From Chitinophaga filiformis (GTDB taxonomy: Bacteria; Bacteroidota; Bacteroidia; Chitinophagales; Chitinophagaceae), in NCBI RefSeq assembly GCF_900102545.1, contig NZ_FNBN01000005.1:434001-498000 (forward strand): 64,000 nucleotides of DNA. The letters are read 5' to 3'. Positions 7,122 through 16,004 of this stretch are shown here, piece after piece. Numbering within the stretch: the first letter of the stretch is position 1; each line of letters opens with the position of its first letter. The translations under genes and the position numbers were made by a program. Under the pieces are notes generated by a model. The model was not told the DNA's origin and ran no database searches. It was given only the letters and a program-made list of their open reading frames with translations.

Positions 7122-9095
7122 ATGTTGAACTCAAAAATTCCTGCCGGTTCATTAGATAAGAAATGGGAAGATTATAAGGGGCATTGTAAGCTGGTAAACC
7201 CGGCTAACAAGCGCAACATGGAAGTGATCATCGTGGGTACTGGTCTGGCGGGAGCTTCGGCTGCTGCTTCTTTGGGTGAGTTAGGTTATAAAGTGAAAGC
7301 TTTCTGTTTCCAGGATAGTCCACGCCGTGCGCACAGTATTGCTGCACAGGGTGGTATCAATGCTGCAAAGAACTACCAGAACGACGGTGACTCAGTGTTC
7401 CGTCTGTTTTATGATACTGTAAAAGGTGGCGACTACCGTGCCCGTGAAGCGAATGTGCATCGTCTGGCAGAGGTAAGTGGCAATATTATAGACCAGTGCG
7501 TGGCACAGGGTGTTCCTTTTGCCCGCGAATATGGCGGATTGCTGAGCAACCGCTCTTTCGGTGCTACCCAGGTACAGCGTACCTTCTACGCTGCCGGTCA
7601 GACCGGTCAGCAGCTGCTGTTAGGCGCATACTCCGCATTGGAGCGCCAGGTGGCATTAGGTAACGTAACCATGTACAACCGTCATGAAATGCTGGACGTA
7701 GTGGTGATCGATGGTAAAGCACGTGGCATCATTGCCCGTAACCTTATCACCGGTCAGCTGGAACGTCACTTCGGCCACGCTGTACTGCTGTGTAGCGGTG
7801 GTTATGGTAACGTGTTCTACCTGTCTACCAACGCAATGGGCTCTAACGTAACAGCAGCCTGGAAAGCCACCCGTAAAGGTGCATTCTTCGGTAACCCTTG
7901 CTTTACGCAGATCCACCCAACCTGTATCCCTGTTTCCGGAGACCACCAGTCTAAGCTGACGCTGATGTCTGAGTCGCTCCGTAACGATGGTCGTATATGG
8001 GTGCCTAAAAAACAGAACGATACCCGCAAACCTTCTGATATTCCTGAAGACGAAAGGGATTACTACCTGGAAAGAAGATATCCTGCCTTCGGTAACCTGG
8101 TACCACGCGACGTGGCATCCCGTGCTGCCAAGGAAAGATGTGATGCCGGTTACGGTGTTGGTAGCTCCAAACAGGCCGTATACCTTGACTTCGCATTCAA
8201 CATGGACCGTTACGGAAGGATTGAAGCCAGCAAAAGACAGCTGTCCAATCCTACTCCTGAAGAGATCCGGAAACTGGGTAAAGAAGTGGTAGCTGAGAAA
8301 TACGGTAACCTCTTCGATATGTACGCCAAGATCACCGGTGAGAATCCATATGAAGTGCCAATGCGCATTTATCCTGCAGTACACTACACTATGGGTGGCC
8401 TGTGGGTGGATTATGAACTGATGACCAGCGTTACCGGTCTGTATGCACTGGGTGAAGCAAACTTCTCAGATCACGGTGCAAACCGTCTGGGTGCTTCCGC
8501 ACTGATGCAGGGTCTGGCTGATGGTTACTTTGTTATTCCTTATACACTGGGTAACTACCTGGCTGACGATATCAAGACCAAACCAATCTCTCTGGATCAT
8601 CCAGCATTCGTAGAAGCTGAAAAGAATGTACAGTCTACTATCGATAAGCTGATGAACATTAAGGGTACCAAATCTGTAGACCACTTCCACAAGAAATTGG
8701 GTAAGATCATGTGGGATAAATGCGGTATGGCCCGTAATGAGCAGGGACTGAAAGAAGCGATCACTGAGATCCAGGCTTTACGTAAAGAATTCTGGAGTGA
8801 TGTACGTATCCCGGGTGAAGCAAATGAATTCAACCCTGAACTGGAAAAAGCCGGCCGTGTGGCTGACTTCCTGGAGCTGGGAGAACTGATGTGTGTGGAT
8901 GCGCTGCACCGTCGTGAATCCTGTGGTGGTCACTTCCGTGAAGAATCACAGACAGACGAGGGAGAAGCACTGCGTGATGACAACAACTTCAGCTATGTAG
9001 CTGCATGGGAATATAAAGGTGAAAGCCAGTTCGAGTTGCATAAAGAAGCTCTTGAGTTTGTAGAATGTAAACCAACTCAGCGTAGCTATAAATAA
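7122..9095 (+). CDS. sdhA: Succinate dehydrogenase / fumarate reductase flavoprotein subunit
   Basis: Catalytic subunit of complex II, oxidising succinate to fumarate with covalently bound FAD. The 657-residue protein has the FAD-binding GTGLAGASAAASLGELGY near residues 38-55, the flavin-linking His segment RRAHSIAAQGG (about 68-78), active-site HPTCIP near 266, and HRRESCGGHFREE near 605-617. The length (longer than the about 590 residues of E. coli SdhA) is usual for the Bacteroidota form. It lies between sdhC (11-base gap) and sdhB (28-base gap). Confidence 0.97.
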   Translation: MLNSKIPAGSLDKKWEDYKGHCKLVNPANKRNMEVIIVGTGLAGASAAASLGELGYKVKAFCFQDSPRRAHSIAAQGGINAAKNYQNDGDSVFRLFYDTVKGGDYRAREANVHRLAEVSGNIIDQCVAQGVPFAREYGGLLSNRSFGATQVQRTFYAAGQTGQQLLLGAYSALERQVALGNVTMYNRHEMLDVVVIDGKARGIIARNLITGQLERHFGHAVLLCSGGYGNVFYLSTNAMGSNVTAAWKATRKGAFFGNPCFTQIHPTCIPVSGDHQSKLTLMSESLRNDGRIWVPKKQNDTRKPSDIPEDERDYYLERRYPAFGNLVPRDVASRAAKERCDAGYGVGSSKQAVYLDFAFNMDRYGRIEASKRQLSNPTPEEIRKLGKEVVAEKYGNLFDMYAKITGENPYEVPMRIYPAVHYTMGGLWVDYELMTSVTGLYALGEANFSDHGANRLGASALMQGLADGYFVIPYTLGNYLADDIKTKPISLDHPAFVEAEKNVQSTIDKLMNIKGTKSVDHFHKKLGKIMWDKCGMARNEQGLKEAITEIQALRKEFWSDVRIPGEANEFNPELEKAGRVADFLELGELMCVDALHRRESCGGHFREESQTDEGEALRDDNNFSYVAAWEYKGESQFELHKEALEFVECKPTQRSYK

Positions 9096-9123
9096 TTTTC
9101 ACAACAATAATAGTCCAATAGAT

Positions 9124-9888
9124 ATGGAACATTATACTATGAATCTCACACTTAAAGTGTGGAGGCAGAAAAACACAGGCACACAGGGGAAATTTGAAAC
9201 TTATCCGGTAAGCGGCATTTCTTCCGAAATGTCATTCCTGGAAATGTTTGACGTGCTGAATGAGCGCCTGATCAATGAAGGTAAAGAGCCGATTGCGTTT
9301 GACCACGACTGCCGTGAAGGTATTTGTGGTGCGTGTTCCATGCATATCAATGGCCGTGCACATGGTCCCTGGGCTGGTACTACCACCTGTCAGCTACACA
9401 TGCGTGCTTTCAAGGATGGTGATACCATTACCGTTGAGCCATGGAGAGCTGGATCTTTCCCTGTAGTGAAAGATCTGACTGTTGACAGAGGTGCATTTGA
9501 CCGCATCATTGAAGCGGGAGGTTATGTTTCTGTAAATACAGGTAATGCTCAGGATGCCAACAATATCCTGGTGCCTAAAGATAAAGCAGATGCAGCATTC
9601 GCAGCAGCAGCATGTATCGGTTGCGGCGCCTGCGTAGCAGCTTGTAAAAACTCTTCTGCTATGCTCTTCGTTTCAGCGAAAGTATCCCAGCTGGCATTGC
9701 TGCCACAGGGACAACCTGAAAAGAAGACAAGGGCACTGAATATGATTGCACAGATGGATAAGGAAGGTTTTGGTAGCTGTACCAACACCGGCGCCTGCGA
9801 AGCAGAATGTCCGAAAGAAATTTCTTTGACAAATATTGCACGCCTGAACCGCGAATATATTGCCGCTGGTTTCACCTACGAAAAATAG
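9124..9888 (+). CDS. sdhB: Succinate dehydrogenase iron-sulfur subunit
   Basis: Carries electrons from SdhA to the membrane subunit through three clusters. The 254-residue protein shows the 2Fe-2S ligands CREGICGAC and a later TTCQ, the 4Fe-4S motif CIGCGACVAAC (about residues 162-172), and the 3Fe-4S/4Fe-4S region with GACEAECPKEI (about 224-234). The first ATG (9124) is used here; Met7 (9142) is an alternative start that would begin MNLTLKVWR. Last gene of the operon, closed by a strong terminator at 9921-9953. Confidence 0.96.
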   Translation: MEHYTMNLTLKVWRQKNTGTQGKFETYPVSGISSEMSFLEMFDVLNERLINEGKEPIAFDHDCREGICGACSMHINGRAHGPWAGTTTCQLHMRAFKDGDTITVEPWRAGSFPVVKDLTVDRGAFDRIIEAGGYVSVNTGNAQDANNILVPKDKADAAFAAAACIGCGACVAACKNSSAMLFVSAKVSQLALLPQGQPEKKTRALNMIAQMDKEGFGSCTNTGACEAECPKEISLTNIARLNREYIAAGFTYEK

Positions 9889-9920
9889 TATTGGCAGAAT
9901 CGTATTTGGTAAATACCATA

Positions 9921-9953
9921 ATCCCCCTCGTTCAAACGAGGGGGATTTTTTTT
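9921..9953 (+). terminator. Terminator of the sdhCAB operon
   Basis: ATCCCCCTCGTT-CAA-ACGAGGGGGAT forms a long GC-rich stem followed by eight T. Confidence 0.93.
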
Positions 9954-9999
9954 GTATATTGTTTGAGTTAAAAACCCGTTTGTACTCAAATTTTACGTT

Positions 10000-11382
10000 A
10001 TGACAGACAACTCCAGGAGAAAATTTCTCCGTAACCTGGGAGGTACAGCCGCCCTGTTGGGCGCCGGTTCATTGGCCGCTTTAGGAAAAGAACAGGTCCA
10101 CATCCTTCAACCCAACACCCGCATTTCTGCCAACGACAAGATCCGTATCGGTTGTATCGGTATGGGCATTATGGGCTTCGGCGATCTGGAAACCGCACTG
10201 AAAGCACCCGGTGTAGAATTCGTAGCAGCTGCCGACCTGTATGATGGTCATCTTGCGAAAGTGAAAGAGGTGTATGGTAAAGACATCTTTACTACCCGCG
10301 ACTACCGCGAGCTGCTAAACAGGAAGGACATAGATGCTGTGATCGTTGCCACGCCCGACCACTGGCATGATACTATTTCCATTGATGCCATGGAGAAAGG
10401 AAAGGCTGTATACTGTGAAAAACCTATGGTCCAGCAGATAGAAGAAGGCCATAAGGTGATTGCCACCCAGCAGCGCACAAAGGCCGTTTTTCAGGTGGGT
10501 AGCCAGCGTGTAAGCAGTATTGCCCTGGCAGAGGCAAAGAAGCGTTATGAGGCCGGAGAAATCGGCCAGCTGAACATGGTAGAGGCCAGGATAGACCGTC
10601 ACGACGCCCTGGGCGCCTGGCAGTATTCCATTCCGCCGGATGCTTCTCCTGCTACGGTCGACTTTGACACCTTCCTCAAGGATACCGCCAAAGTACCTTT
10701 TGATCCTACACGCTTCTTCCGCTGGCGCAACTACCGTGCATATGGTACCGGTGTACCGGGCGATCTGTTCGTACATCTCATTTCCGGACTGCACTTCATC
10801 ACTGGTTCCCTGGGCCCTGAGCGCATCTTTGCCAGCGGCAACCTGGTGCAATGGAAAGATGGACGCGATGTGCCGGATGTTGTGGTAGCGATCTTTGATT
10901 ATCCGGCAACAAAAGCGCATCCTGCCTTCCAGGTAACATTACGTGTAAACTTCGCCGATGGTGGCGGCGGTGGCGAATTTACCCGCTTTATCGGTACAGA
11001 TGGCGTATTGGAACTGGGATGGGATGATTTCAAAATAAAGAAACATAAACTTTCGTCAGCACCCGGTTATGGTGGCTGGGATACCTATAACACCTTTACA
11101 AAAGCCACCCAGGAGGCCTACGTGAAGCAGTATAATGCCAGATATCCGGAGGAAACGCGGAAGCCGGCACAACGCTCGGAAAGCGCATATGCGGCCCCGA
11201 GGGGATATGACGCCCGCCTGGACCACTTTATCAACTTTTTTGACGCCATGCGTACAGGCAAACCTGTGGTGGAGGATGCCTCTTTCGGGCTCCGCGCTGC
11301 GGGTCCTGCATTGGTTACCAATGAAAGTTACTTCAACAAAAAAGTGATCCACTGGGATGCTGAAAAAATGAGGATTGTGTAA
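10000..11382 (+). CDS. Tat-exported Gfo/Idh/MocA family oxidoreductase
   Basis: A 460-residue NAD(P)-dependent sugar or inositol dehydrogenase-like protein. The N-terminus carries a twin-arginine signal (SRRKFLRN at 5-12, then an Ala/Gly-rich core), so it is exported folded, with its cofactor. The Rossmann segment IRIGCIGMGIMGFGD (about 48-62) and the family EKP motif (CEKPMVQQ, near 140) are clear. A C-terminal Gfo/Idh/MocA domain follows. Exported members of this family in Bacteroidota act on carbohydrate derivatives outside the cytoplasm; the substrate cannot be told from sequence. It stands alone between the sdh terminator and the peptidase gene. Confidence 0.9.
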   Translation: MTDNSRRKFLRNLGGTAALLGAGSLAALGKEQVHILQPNTRISANDKIRIGCIGMGIMGFGDLETALKAPGVEFVAAADLYDGHLAKVKEVYGKDIFTTRDYRELLNRKDIDAVIVATPDHWHDTISIDAMEKGKAVYCEKPMVQQIEEGHKVIATQQRTKAVFQVGSQRVSSIALAEAKKRYEAGEIGQLNMVEARIDRHDALGAWQYSIPPDASPATVDFDTFLKDTAKVPFDPTRFFRWRNYRAYGTGVPGDLFVHLISGLHFITGSLGPERIFASGNLVQWKDGRDVPDVVVAIFDYPATKAHPAFQVTLRVNFADGGGGGEFTRFIGTDGVLELGWDDFKIKKHKLSSAPGYGGWDTYNTFTKATQEAYVKQYNARYPEETRKPAQRSESAYAAPRGYDARLDHFINFFDAMRTGKPVVEDASFGLRAAGPALVTNESYFNKKVIHWDAEKMRIV

Positions 11383-11432
11383 AAGAATAAGTATTAGATA
11401 AGTATTACATTCGTAGCCTCAATTTGTCACCT

Positions 11433-13565
11433 ATGAGGAAAGCCGCTGCATTTATCATAATGTTGTCAGGCATGGGCCTGTTTGCTTGTAAGGAAAATAA
11501 GAAAAGTATGTCAGCCGAAGTCAAAACAATAAAGCCGCCGGTAGCGGAACAGATAGATACAGCAATGACCATCCACGGTGATACCAGGATAGACAAGTAC
11601 TACTGGATGAATGACCGTAATGATCCTAAAGTCATTGCCTATCTCAAGGCAGAGAATGACTACCTGGATACCATGATGGAAGCATCTGTGGATAAGAGAA
11701 AGAAACTATACGAGGAGATGAGAGGCCGCATTATGGAAACAGATGCCAGTGTGCCCTACCTGAAGGACGGCTACTACTATTATACCCGTTTTACACAAGG
11801 CAAGGAATACCCGGTATACTGCCGCAAAAAAGGCAGCCTGGAAGGCACAGAAGAAGTGATACTGGATGTGAACGTGCTGGCTGCAGGACATGACTACTAT
11901 CATGTAGGAGGCATGTCTGTAAGCCCCGATGCACAATGGCTGGCCTACGGGGTTGACACAGTAAGCCGTCGTCAGTACACTATCTATGTCAGGAACCTGA
12001 AGACCGGAGAAGTATTGCCTGAGGCGATTAAAGAAACTTCCGGCAGTGCGGCCTGGGCAAGCGATAACAAGACTTTCTTCTATACGGTGAAGAACCCCGT
12101 TACATTGAGAGAAGAGCGCATCCTGCGACATGTAACCGGTACGGATGTACAGAAGGATAAAGAGGTTTTCAATGAGAAGGATGAGACCTTTTCCATTGAC
12201 GTGGCCCGCTCAAAATCGGGTAAGTTCATCATGATACAAAGCCACAGTACCGTATCTTCTGAATACCGTATCCTGGATGCTTCAAAACCTGATGGCGCAT
12301 TCCATGTTTTTGAACCGCGCAGGCGTGACCATCTCTATGATATCGATCACCAGGACGATAAGTTCTATATCGTTACCAACTGGGACGCTGTGAATTTCCG
12401 CCTCATGGAATGTCCGATAGATAAAACCGCCAGCAGTAACTGGAAAGAGGTGATACCTCATCGCGCAGATGTACTGTTGCAGGGCATTGAACTGTTCCGT
12501 GATCATATGGTGCTGAGCGAACGTAAGAATGGCCTTGCACAGTTGCGTGTGATCAACTCCCGCACGAAGGAAGATCATTACCTGAAATTCGAGGAACCTG
12601 CCTACGTTGCTGCGATCTCCGTTAATCCTGAATTTGATACGAAGACGCTACGGTACTCATATACTTCCATGACAACGCCGGTATCTACTTACGATTACGA
12701 TATGGATGCCAAAAAGAGTGAGTTGCGTAAACGCCAGGAAGTATTAGGTGGATATGATCCGAAAAATTATGTAACAGAGCGCCTGTACATCACTGCCAGA
12801 GATGGTGTGAAAGTACCGGTATCTATCGTGTACAAAAAAGGATTCGAGAAAAACGGCAAGGGACCACTGCTACTGTATGGCTACGGATCTTATGGTCATA
12901 GTATAGAACCATCTTTCAGCAGTAACCGTCTCAGCTTACTGGACAGAGGTTTTGCCTATGCTATTGCACATATCAGAGGTGGTGAGGAAATGGGCAGACA
13001 ATGGTATGAAGATGGTAAGCTGTTCAAGAAGATGAACACTTTCACAGACTTCATTGATTGTGCCGACTATCTTGTAAAAGAGCATTATACTGACAGCACA
13101 CACCTCTACGCTATGGGAGGCAGTGCCGGTGGCCTGCTGATGGGTGCAGTTGTCAATATGCGGCCTACGCTCTGGAACGGTGTTATTGCTGCTGTACCAT
13201 TTGTAGATGTAGTGACAACGATGCTCGATGAAAGCATTCCTTTAACCACCGGAGAATTTGACGAATGGGGTAATCCTAAGAAGAAAGAATTCTACGACTA
13301 CATGAAGGCTTATTCTCCTTACGACAATGTAAAGGCGCAGGCATATCCCAATATGCTTGTAACAACAGGTCTGCATGACTCACAGGTGCAATACTGGGAA
13401 CCTGCCAAATGGGTGGCCAAGCTGCGTGAATTAAAAACAGACAACCACATGCTGCTGTTACACACTAACATGGAAGCAGGGCATGGCGGTGCTTCCGGTC
13501 GTTTCAAGGCACTGGAGGATATTGCATTGCAATATGCATTCCTGCTGGATCTGGAAGGAAAGTAG
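11433..13565 (+). CDS. S9 family serine peptidase, oligopeptidase B-like lipoprotein
   Basis: A 710-residue prolyl-oligopeptidase family enzyme that cuts short peptides. The ATG at 11433 is chosen over an in-frame TTG at 11424, because it directly begins a lipoprotein signal (MRKAAAFIIM ... FAC), so it is a membrane-tethered envelope enzyme. The N-terminal beta-propeller spans about 70-420. The C-terminal hydrolase has the nucleophile motif GGSAGG (around 567-572) and the His in EAGHGGASG near 690. The segment DESIPLTTGEFDEWGNP strongly resembles oligopeptidase B (PtrB). A terminator shared with murI follows. Confidence 0.92.
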   Translation: MRKAAAFIIMLSGMGLFACKENKKSMSAEVKTIKPPVAEQIDTAMTIHGDTRIDKYYWMNDRNDPKVIAYLKAENDYLDTMMEASVDKRKKLYEEMRGRIMETDASVPYLKDGYYYYTRFTQGKEYPVYCRKKGSLEGTEEVILDVNVLAAGHDYYHVGGMSVSPDAQWLAYGVDTVSRRQYTIYVRNLKTGEVLPEAIKETSGSAAWASDNKTFFYTVKNPVTLREERILRHVTGTDVQKDKEVFNEKDETFSIDVARSKSGKFIMIQSHSTVSSEYRILDASKPDGAFHVFEPRRRDHLYDIDHQDDKFYIVTNWDAVNFRLMECPIDKTASSNWKEVIPHRADVLLQGIELFRDHMVLSERKNGLAQLRVINSRTKEDHYLKFEEPAYVAAISVNPEFDTKTLRYSYTSMTTPVSTYDYDMDAKKSELRKRQEVLGGYDPKNYVTERLYITARDGVKVPVSIVYKKGFEKNGKGPLLLYGYGSYGHSIEPSFSSNRLSLLDRGFAYAIAHIRGGEEMGRQWYEDGKLFKKMNTFTDFIDCADYLVKEHYTDSTHLYAMGGSAGGLLMGAVVNMRPTLWNGVIAAVPFVDVVTTMLDESIPLTTGEFDEWGNPKKKEFYDYMKAYSPYDNVKAQAYPNMLVTTGLHDSQVQYWEPAKWVAKLRELKTDNHMLLLHTNMEAGHGGASGRFKALEDIALQYAFLLDLEGK

Positions 13566-13581
13566 TCTGGTGCAGATATTT

Positions 13582-13620
13582 AAAAAGCCCATGGATCTTT
13601 ACGGTCTATGGGCTTTTTTT
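13582..13620. terminator. Bidirectional terminator between the S9 peptidase and murI
   Basis: AAAAAGCCCAT pairs with ATGGGCTTTTT across a 15-base loop. A- and T-runs on both sides suit both converging genes. Confidence 0.88.
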
Positions 13621-13643
13621 ATTACTTGCGTTTTGTTTATCAA

Positions 13644-14462
13644 CTAAGGATTAATAAACTCAGTCTTCACGGTCTCTCCTAAAAATATCTCTGTTTGCTT
13701 TTCAAATATCACAGGATCATCCGTAGTAAAATATTTCCGCGTGCCATTCTTACTAAGACGGCTTTCCATCTCCGGATGACGATGCAGATAATCTTTGAGA
13801 CTATGCGCAACGATCTTACCCTGAGATAACAGGGTAATCCCTCCGGGGAGGAACTGCCGGATCTTTTTAGTCAGAATAGGGTAGTGGGTGCAAGCCAGTA
13901 CCAGCGTATCTATTTCAGGCGCGTCTGTCAGTATCTGGTTAAGATATTTTTTAACAAAGTAATCCGCGCCTTCACTATCTGCTTCGCCATTTTCAACAAT
14001 CGGTACCCACATGGGGCAGGCCAGTTGATGTACCCTGACATGTGGAAAGAACTTGTTGATCTCAATGGGATATGACTGGGATGCAACGGTGCCTTTGGTT
14101 GCCAGGATTCCCACCTCACCGCTTTGCGTGAGTGTACCCACCATTTCAGTGGTAGGACGGATCACCCCAAGTACACGGCGGTCAGGAGCAATACGTGGCA
14201 GGTCTTTCTGCTGAATAGTGCGGAGCGCCCGTGCGGAAGCCGTATTGCAGGCCAGTATTACGAGCGGACAACCCATATCAAACAGGTGCTGTACGCATTG
14301 AAGTGTATAAGTGTGAATGACATCAAAGCCGCGGTTACCGTAAGGAGCGCGGGCATTGTCACCAAGGTAAATGAAGTCGTACTGCGGAAGAGTGGCAATG
14401 ATCTCTTTCAGCACCGTCAATCCACCATAACCGGAATCAAACACACCGATAGGTCCCGTCAT
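13644..14462 (-). CDS. murI: Glutamate racemase MurI
   Basis: Interconverts L- and D-glutamate to supply D-Glu for peptidoglycan stem peptides. The 272-residue cytoplasmic enzyme has FDSGYGGLTVL (8-18), the first catalytic Cys in ACNTASA (about 70-76) and the second in LACTHYP (about 189-195). It overlaps the upstream carbonic anhydrase gene by four bases (ATGA arrangement), so the two are translationally coupled. The shared terminator lies at 13582-13620. Confidence 0.96.
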   Translation of the reverse strand: MTGPIGVFDSGYGGLTVLKEIIATLPQYDFIYLGDNARAPYGNRGFDVIHTYTLQCVQHLFDMGCPLVILACNTASARALRTIQQKDLPRIAPDRRVLGVIRPTTEMVGTLTQSGEVGILATKGTVASQSYPIEINKFFPHVRVHQLACPMWVPIVENGEADSEGADYFVKKYLNQILTDAPEIDTLVLACTHYPILTKKIRQFLPGGITLLSQGKIVAHSLKDYLHRHPEMESRLSKNGTRKYFTTDDPVIFEKQTEIFLGETVKTEFINP

Positions 14463-15124
14463 TGGTCATCCTTTTTTTTCATTAATCCCTTGCCAGTCAG
14501 GTCATAAATTTCCTGGATGTTATGCAGAATGCCTTCGAAGTCGATCTTCAGGTCAATGAGTCTGCCGGTAAACAGGTCATATACCCAGCCATGTACAGTA
14601 GGATAGTGCCTTTCAACATATGATTGTTGTACAGCGGCGGTCTTAATCACATTCACGCATTGTTCCTGTACGTTCAGTTCCACAAGACGGTTGTAACGGG
14701 CATGTTCATCTTCGATGGCATCCAGTTCCTGACGGTGTAAACGGTATACGTCACGGATGTTACGTAACCAGGGGTTGAGCAGTCCCAGATCGGCAGGCTG
14801 CATAGCCGCCTTAACACCACCGCAGTTGTAATGGCCACAAACGATAATGTGTTTTACACCCAGGTGCCGCACGGCATAATTGATAACAGCCATCACGCTC
14901 AGATCCACGTTGTTCACAAGGTTGGCAATATTACGGTGTACAAATACTTCACCGGCATCCAATCCCATGATTTCATTAGTAGGCACGCGGCTATCGCTGC
15001 AACCAATGTAGAGGTAGTCCGGGTTCTGTTCCTCGGCCAGTTTTTCAAAGAATTCCCTGTCTGTGGCTGTTTTGGAGGCCATCCACTTTCTGTTGTTCTC
15101 AAAAATCTCGTCGTACCTGGTCAT
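14459..15124 (-). CDS. Beta-class carbonic anhydrase
   Basis: Hydrates CO2 to bicarbonate in the cytoplasm, feeding carboxylases. The 221-residue protein has the zinc-binding and active-site motif CSDSR (about 42-46) and the second ligand set GHYNCGG (about 98-104), where His and Cys bind Zn. Length and motifs are those of beta-carbonic anhydrases (Can type). Its stop codon overlaps the murI start, suggesting an operon. Confidence 0.95.
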   Translation of the reverse strand: MTRYDEIFENNRKWMASKTATDREFFEKLAEEQNPDYLYIGCSDSRVPTNEIMGLDAGEVFVHRNIANLVNNVDLSVMAVINYAVRHLGVKHIIVCGHYNCGGVKAAMQPADLGLLNPWLRNIRDVYRLHRQELDAIEDEHARYNRLVELNVQEQCVNVIKTAAVQQSYVERHYPTVHGWVYDLFTGRLIDLKIDFEGILHNIQEIYDLTGKGLMKKKDDQ

Positions 15125-15201
15125 GATTGTAAGGAGTTTAATTTAAGTAAGATAGCGTATACCATTCTCGGATAGGGCGTAAAGATACGTTACGACAGCT
15201 A

Positions 15202-15921
15202 TTACTTTTTCAATAGTCGTAAGCGGTAAGCGTTCATCGCACTCTGACCAAGTTTATCTGTCAGGCGGTGGTTGACGTAAGCGCCTACTGCAGCTCCAAT
15301 CACGGGCATGAGCTGGAGCAGTTTGGCGAGATCGAGGTAATCCCGGTATTGCTGCTGGAAATTACGCCAGTCGAAGGCGTTGATGTCTTCCGGCAGTTCT
15401 TTGCTGTAATTCTCCCAGTCGGCGATGATGGGATAGAGTTTATTGCGGAAATCCTGTGTGGAGAAGGTGATGAAGAATATGTGCAGGATAAAGAGACGTT
15501 CTTTGTAGTCACCCACATTCCGGCCATAAAGGGCGGCAATGTCAAATAACATCTTCATTTTGATAGTCAGGAACAGAGGAAAATCGGCTAAACCGAGCAG
15601 GATACCGCCGGCCCCTGTCAGGGCGCCTTCAGTGGCAGCGGTGGTCTTGTAAAAACTGATCCTCTCCCTTACTTTGGCTTCCCGCACGGCCAGGTATTCC
15701 TCAAAGAGGGGAGGCGGACTGGTAAAACCGGCGCCGGATATTACGGCCCGGGTCGTCTGTTTAATTGCGGTGGTAAGGGCGGCATGTACTTTTTCGGGGA
15801 TGACGCTGTTAATTTTCCGCTGGATGCCGCGGGACAACCTTCCGGGCACGCTAATGCCCCGCTGCATGGCCTTCTGCCATTCCCTGAGCTCTTTATTGAC
15901 CTGTTGGGTATAACTATCCAT
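15202..15921 (-). CDS. EcsC family protein
   Basis: A 239-residue protein of the EcsC family, whose biochemical role is unknown despite the link of B. subtilis EcsC to an ABC exporter locus. The ATG at 15921 (MDSYTQQV) is preferred. The longer frame back to 15969 adds 16 hydrophobic residues and runs up to the divergent ABC-F promoter. A Gly/Ala-rich hydrophobic segment (AGGILLGLADFPLFLTIKM) and a second one near the C-terminus (MPVIGAAVGAYVNHRL) are typical of the family. The gene is divergent from the ABC-F gene. Confidence 0.82.
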   Translation of the reverse strand: MDSYTQQVNKELREWQKAMQRGISVPGRLSRGIQRKINSVIPEKVHAALTTAIKQTTRAVISGAGFTSPPPLFEEYLAVREAKVRERISFYKTTAATEGALTGAGGILLGLADFPLFLTIKMKMLFDIAALYGRNVGDYKERLFILHIFFITFSTQDFRNKLYPIIADWENYSKELPEDINAFDWRNFQQQYRDYLDLAKLLQLMPVIGAAVGAYVNHRLTDKLGQSAMNAYRLRLLKK

Positions 15922-16004
15922 TTGATGATTGTTGCAAAGAATAAACCATAACTGTAAAACCAGGAACATTTAGTAACTTTGCGCCTTAAATTTCTTTAGC
16001 CAGC

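Noticed and set aside
7656..8384. 242-codon minus-strand ORF
   Set aside because: Antisense shadow inside sdhA.
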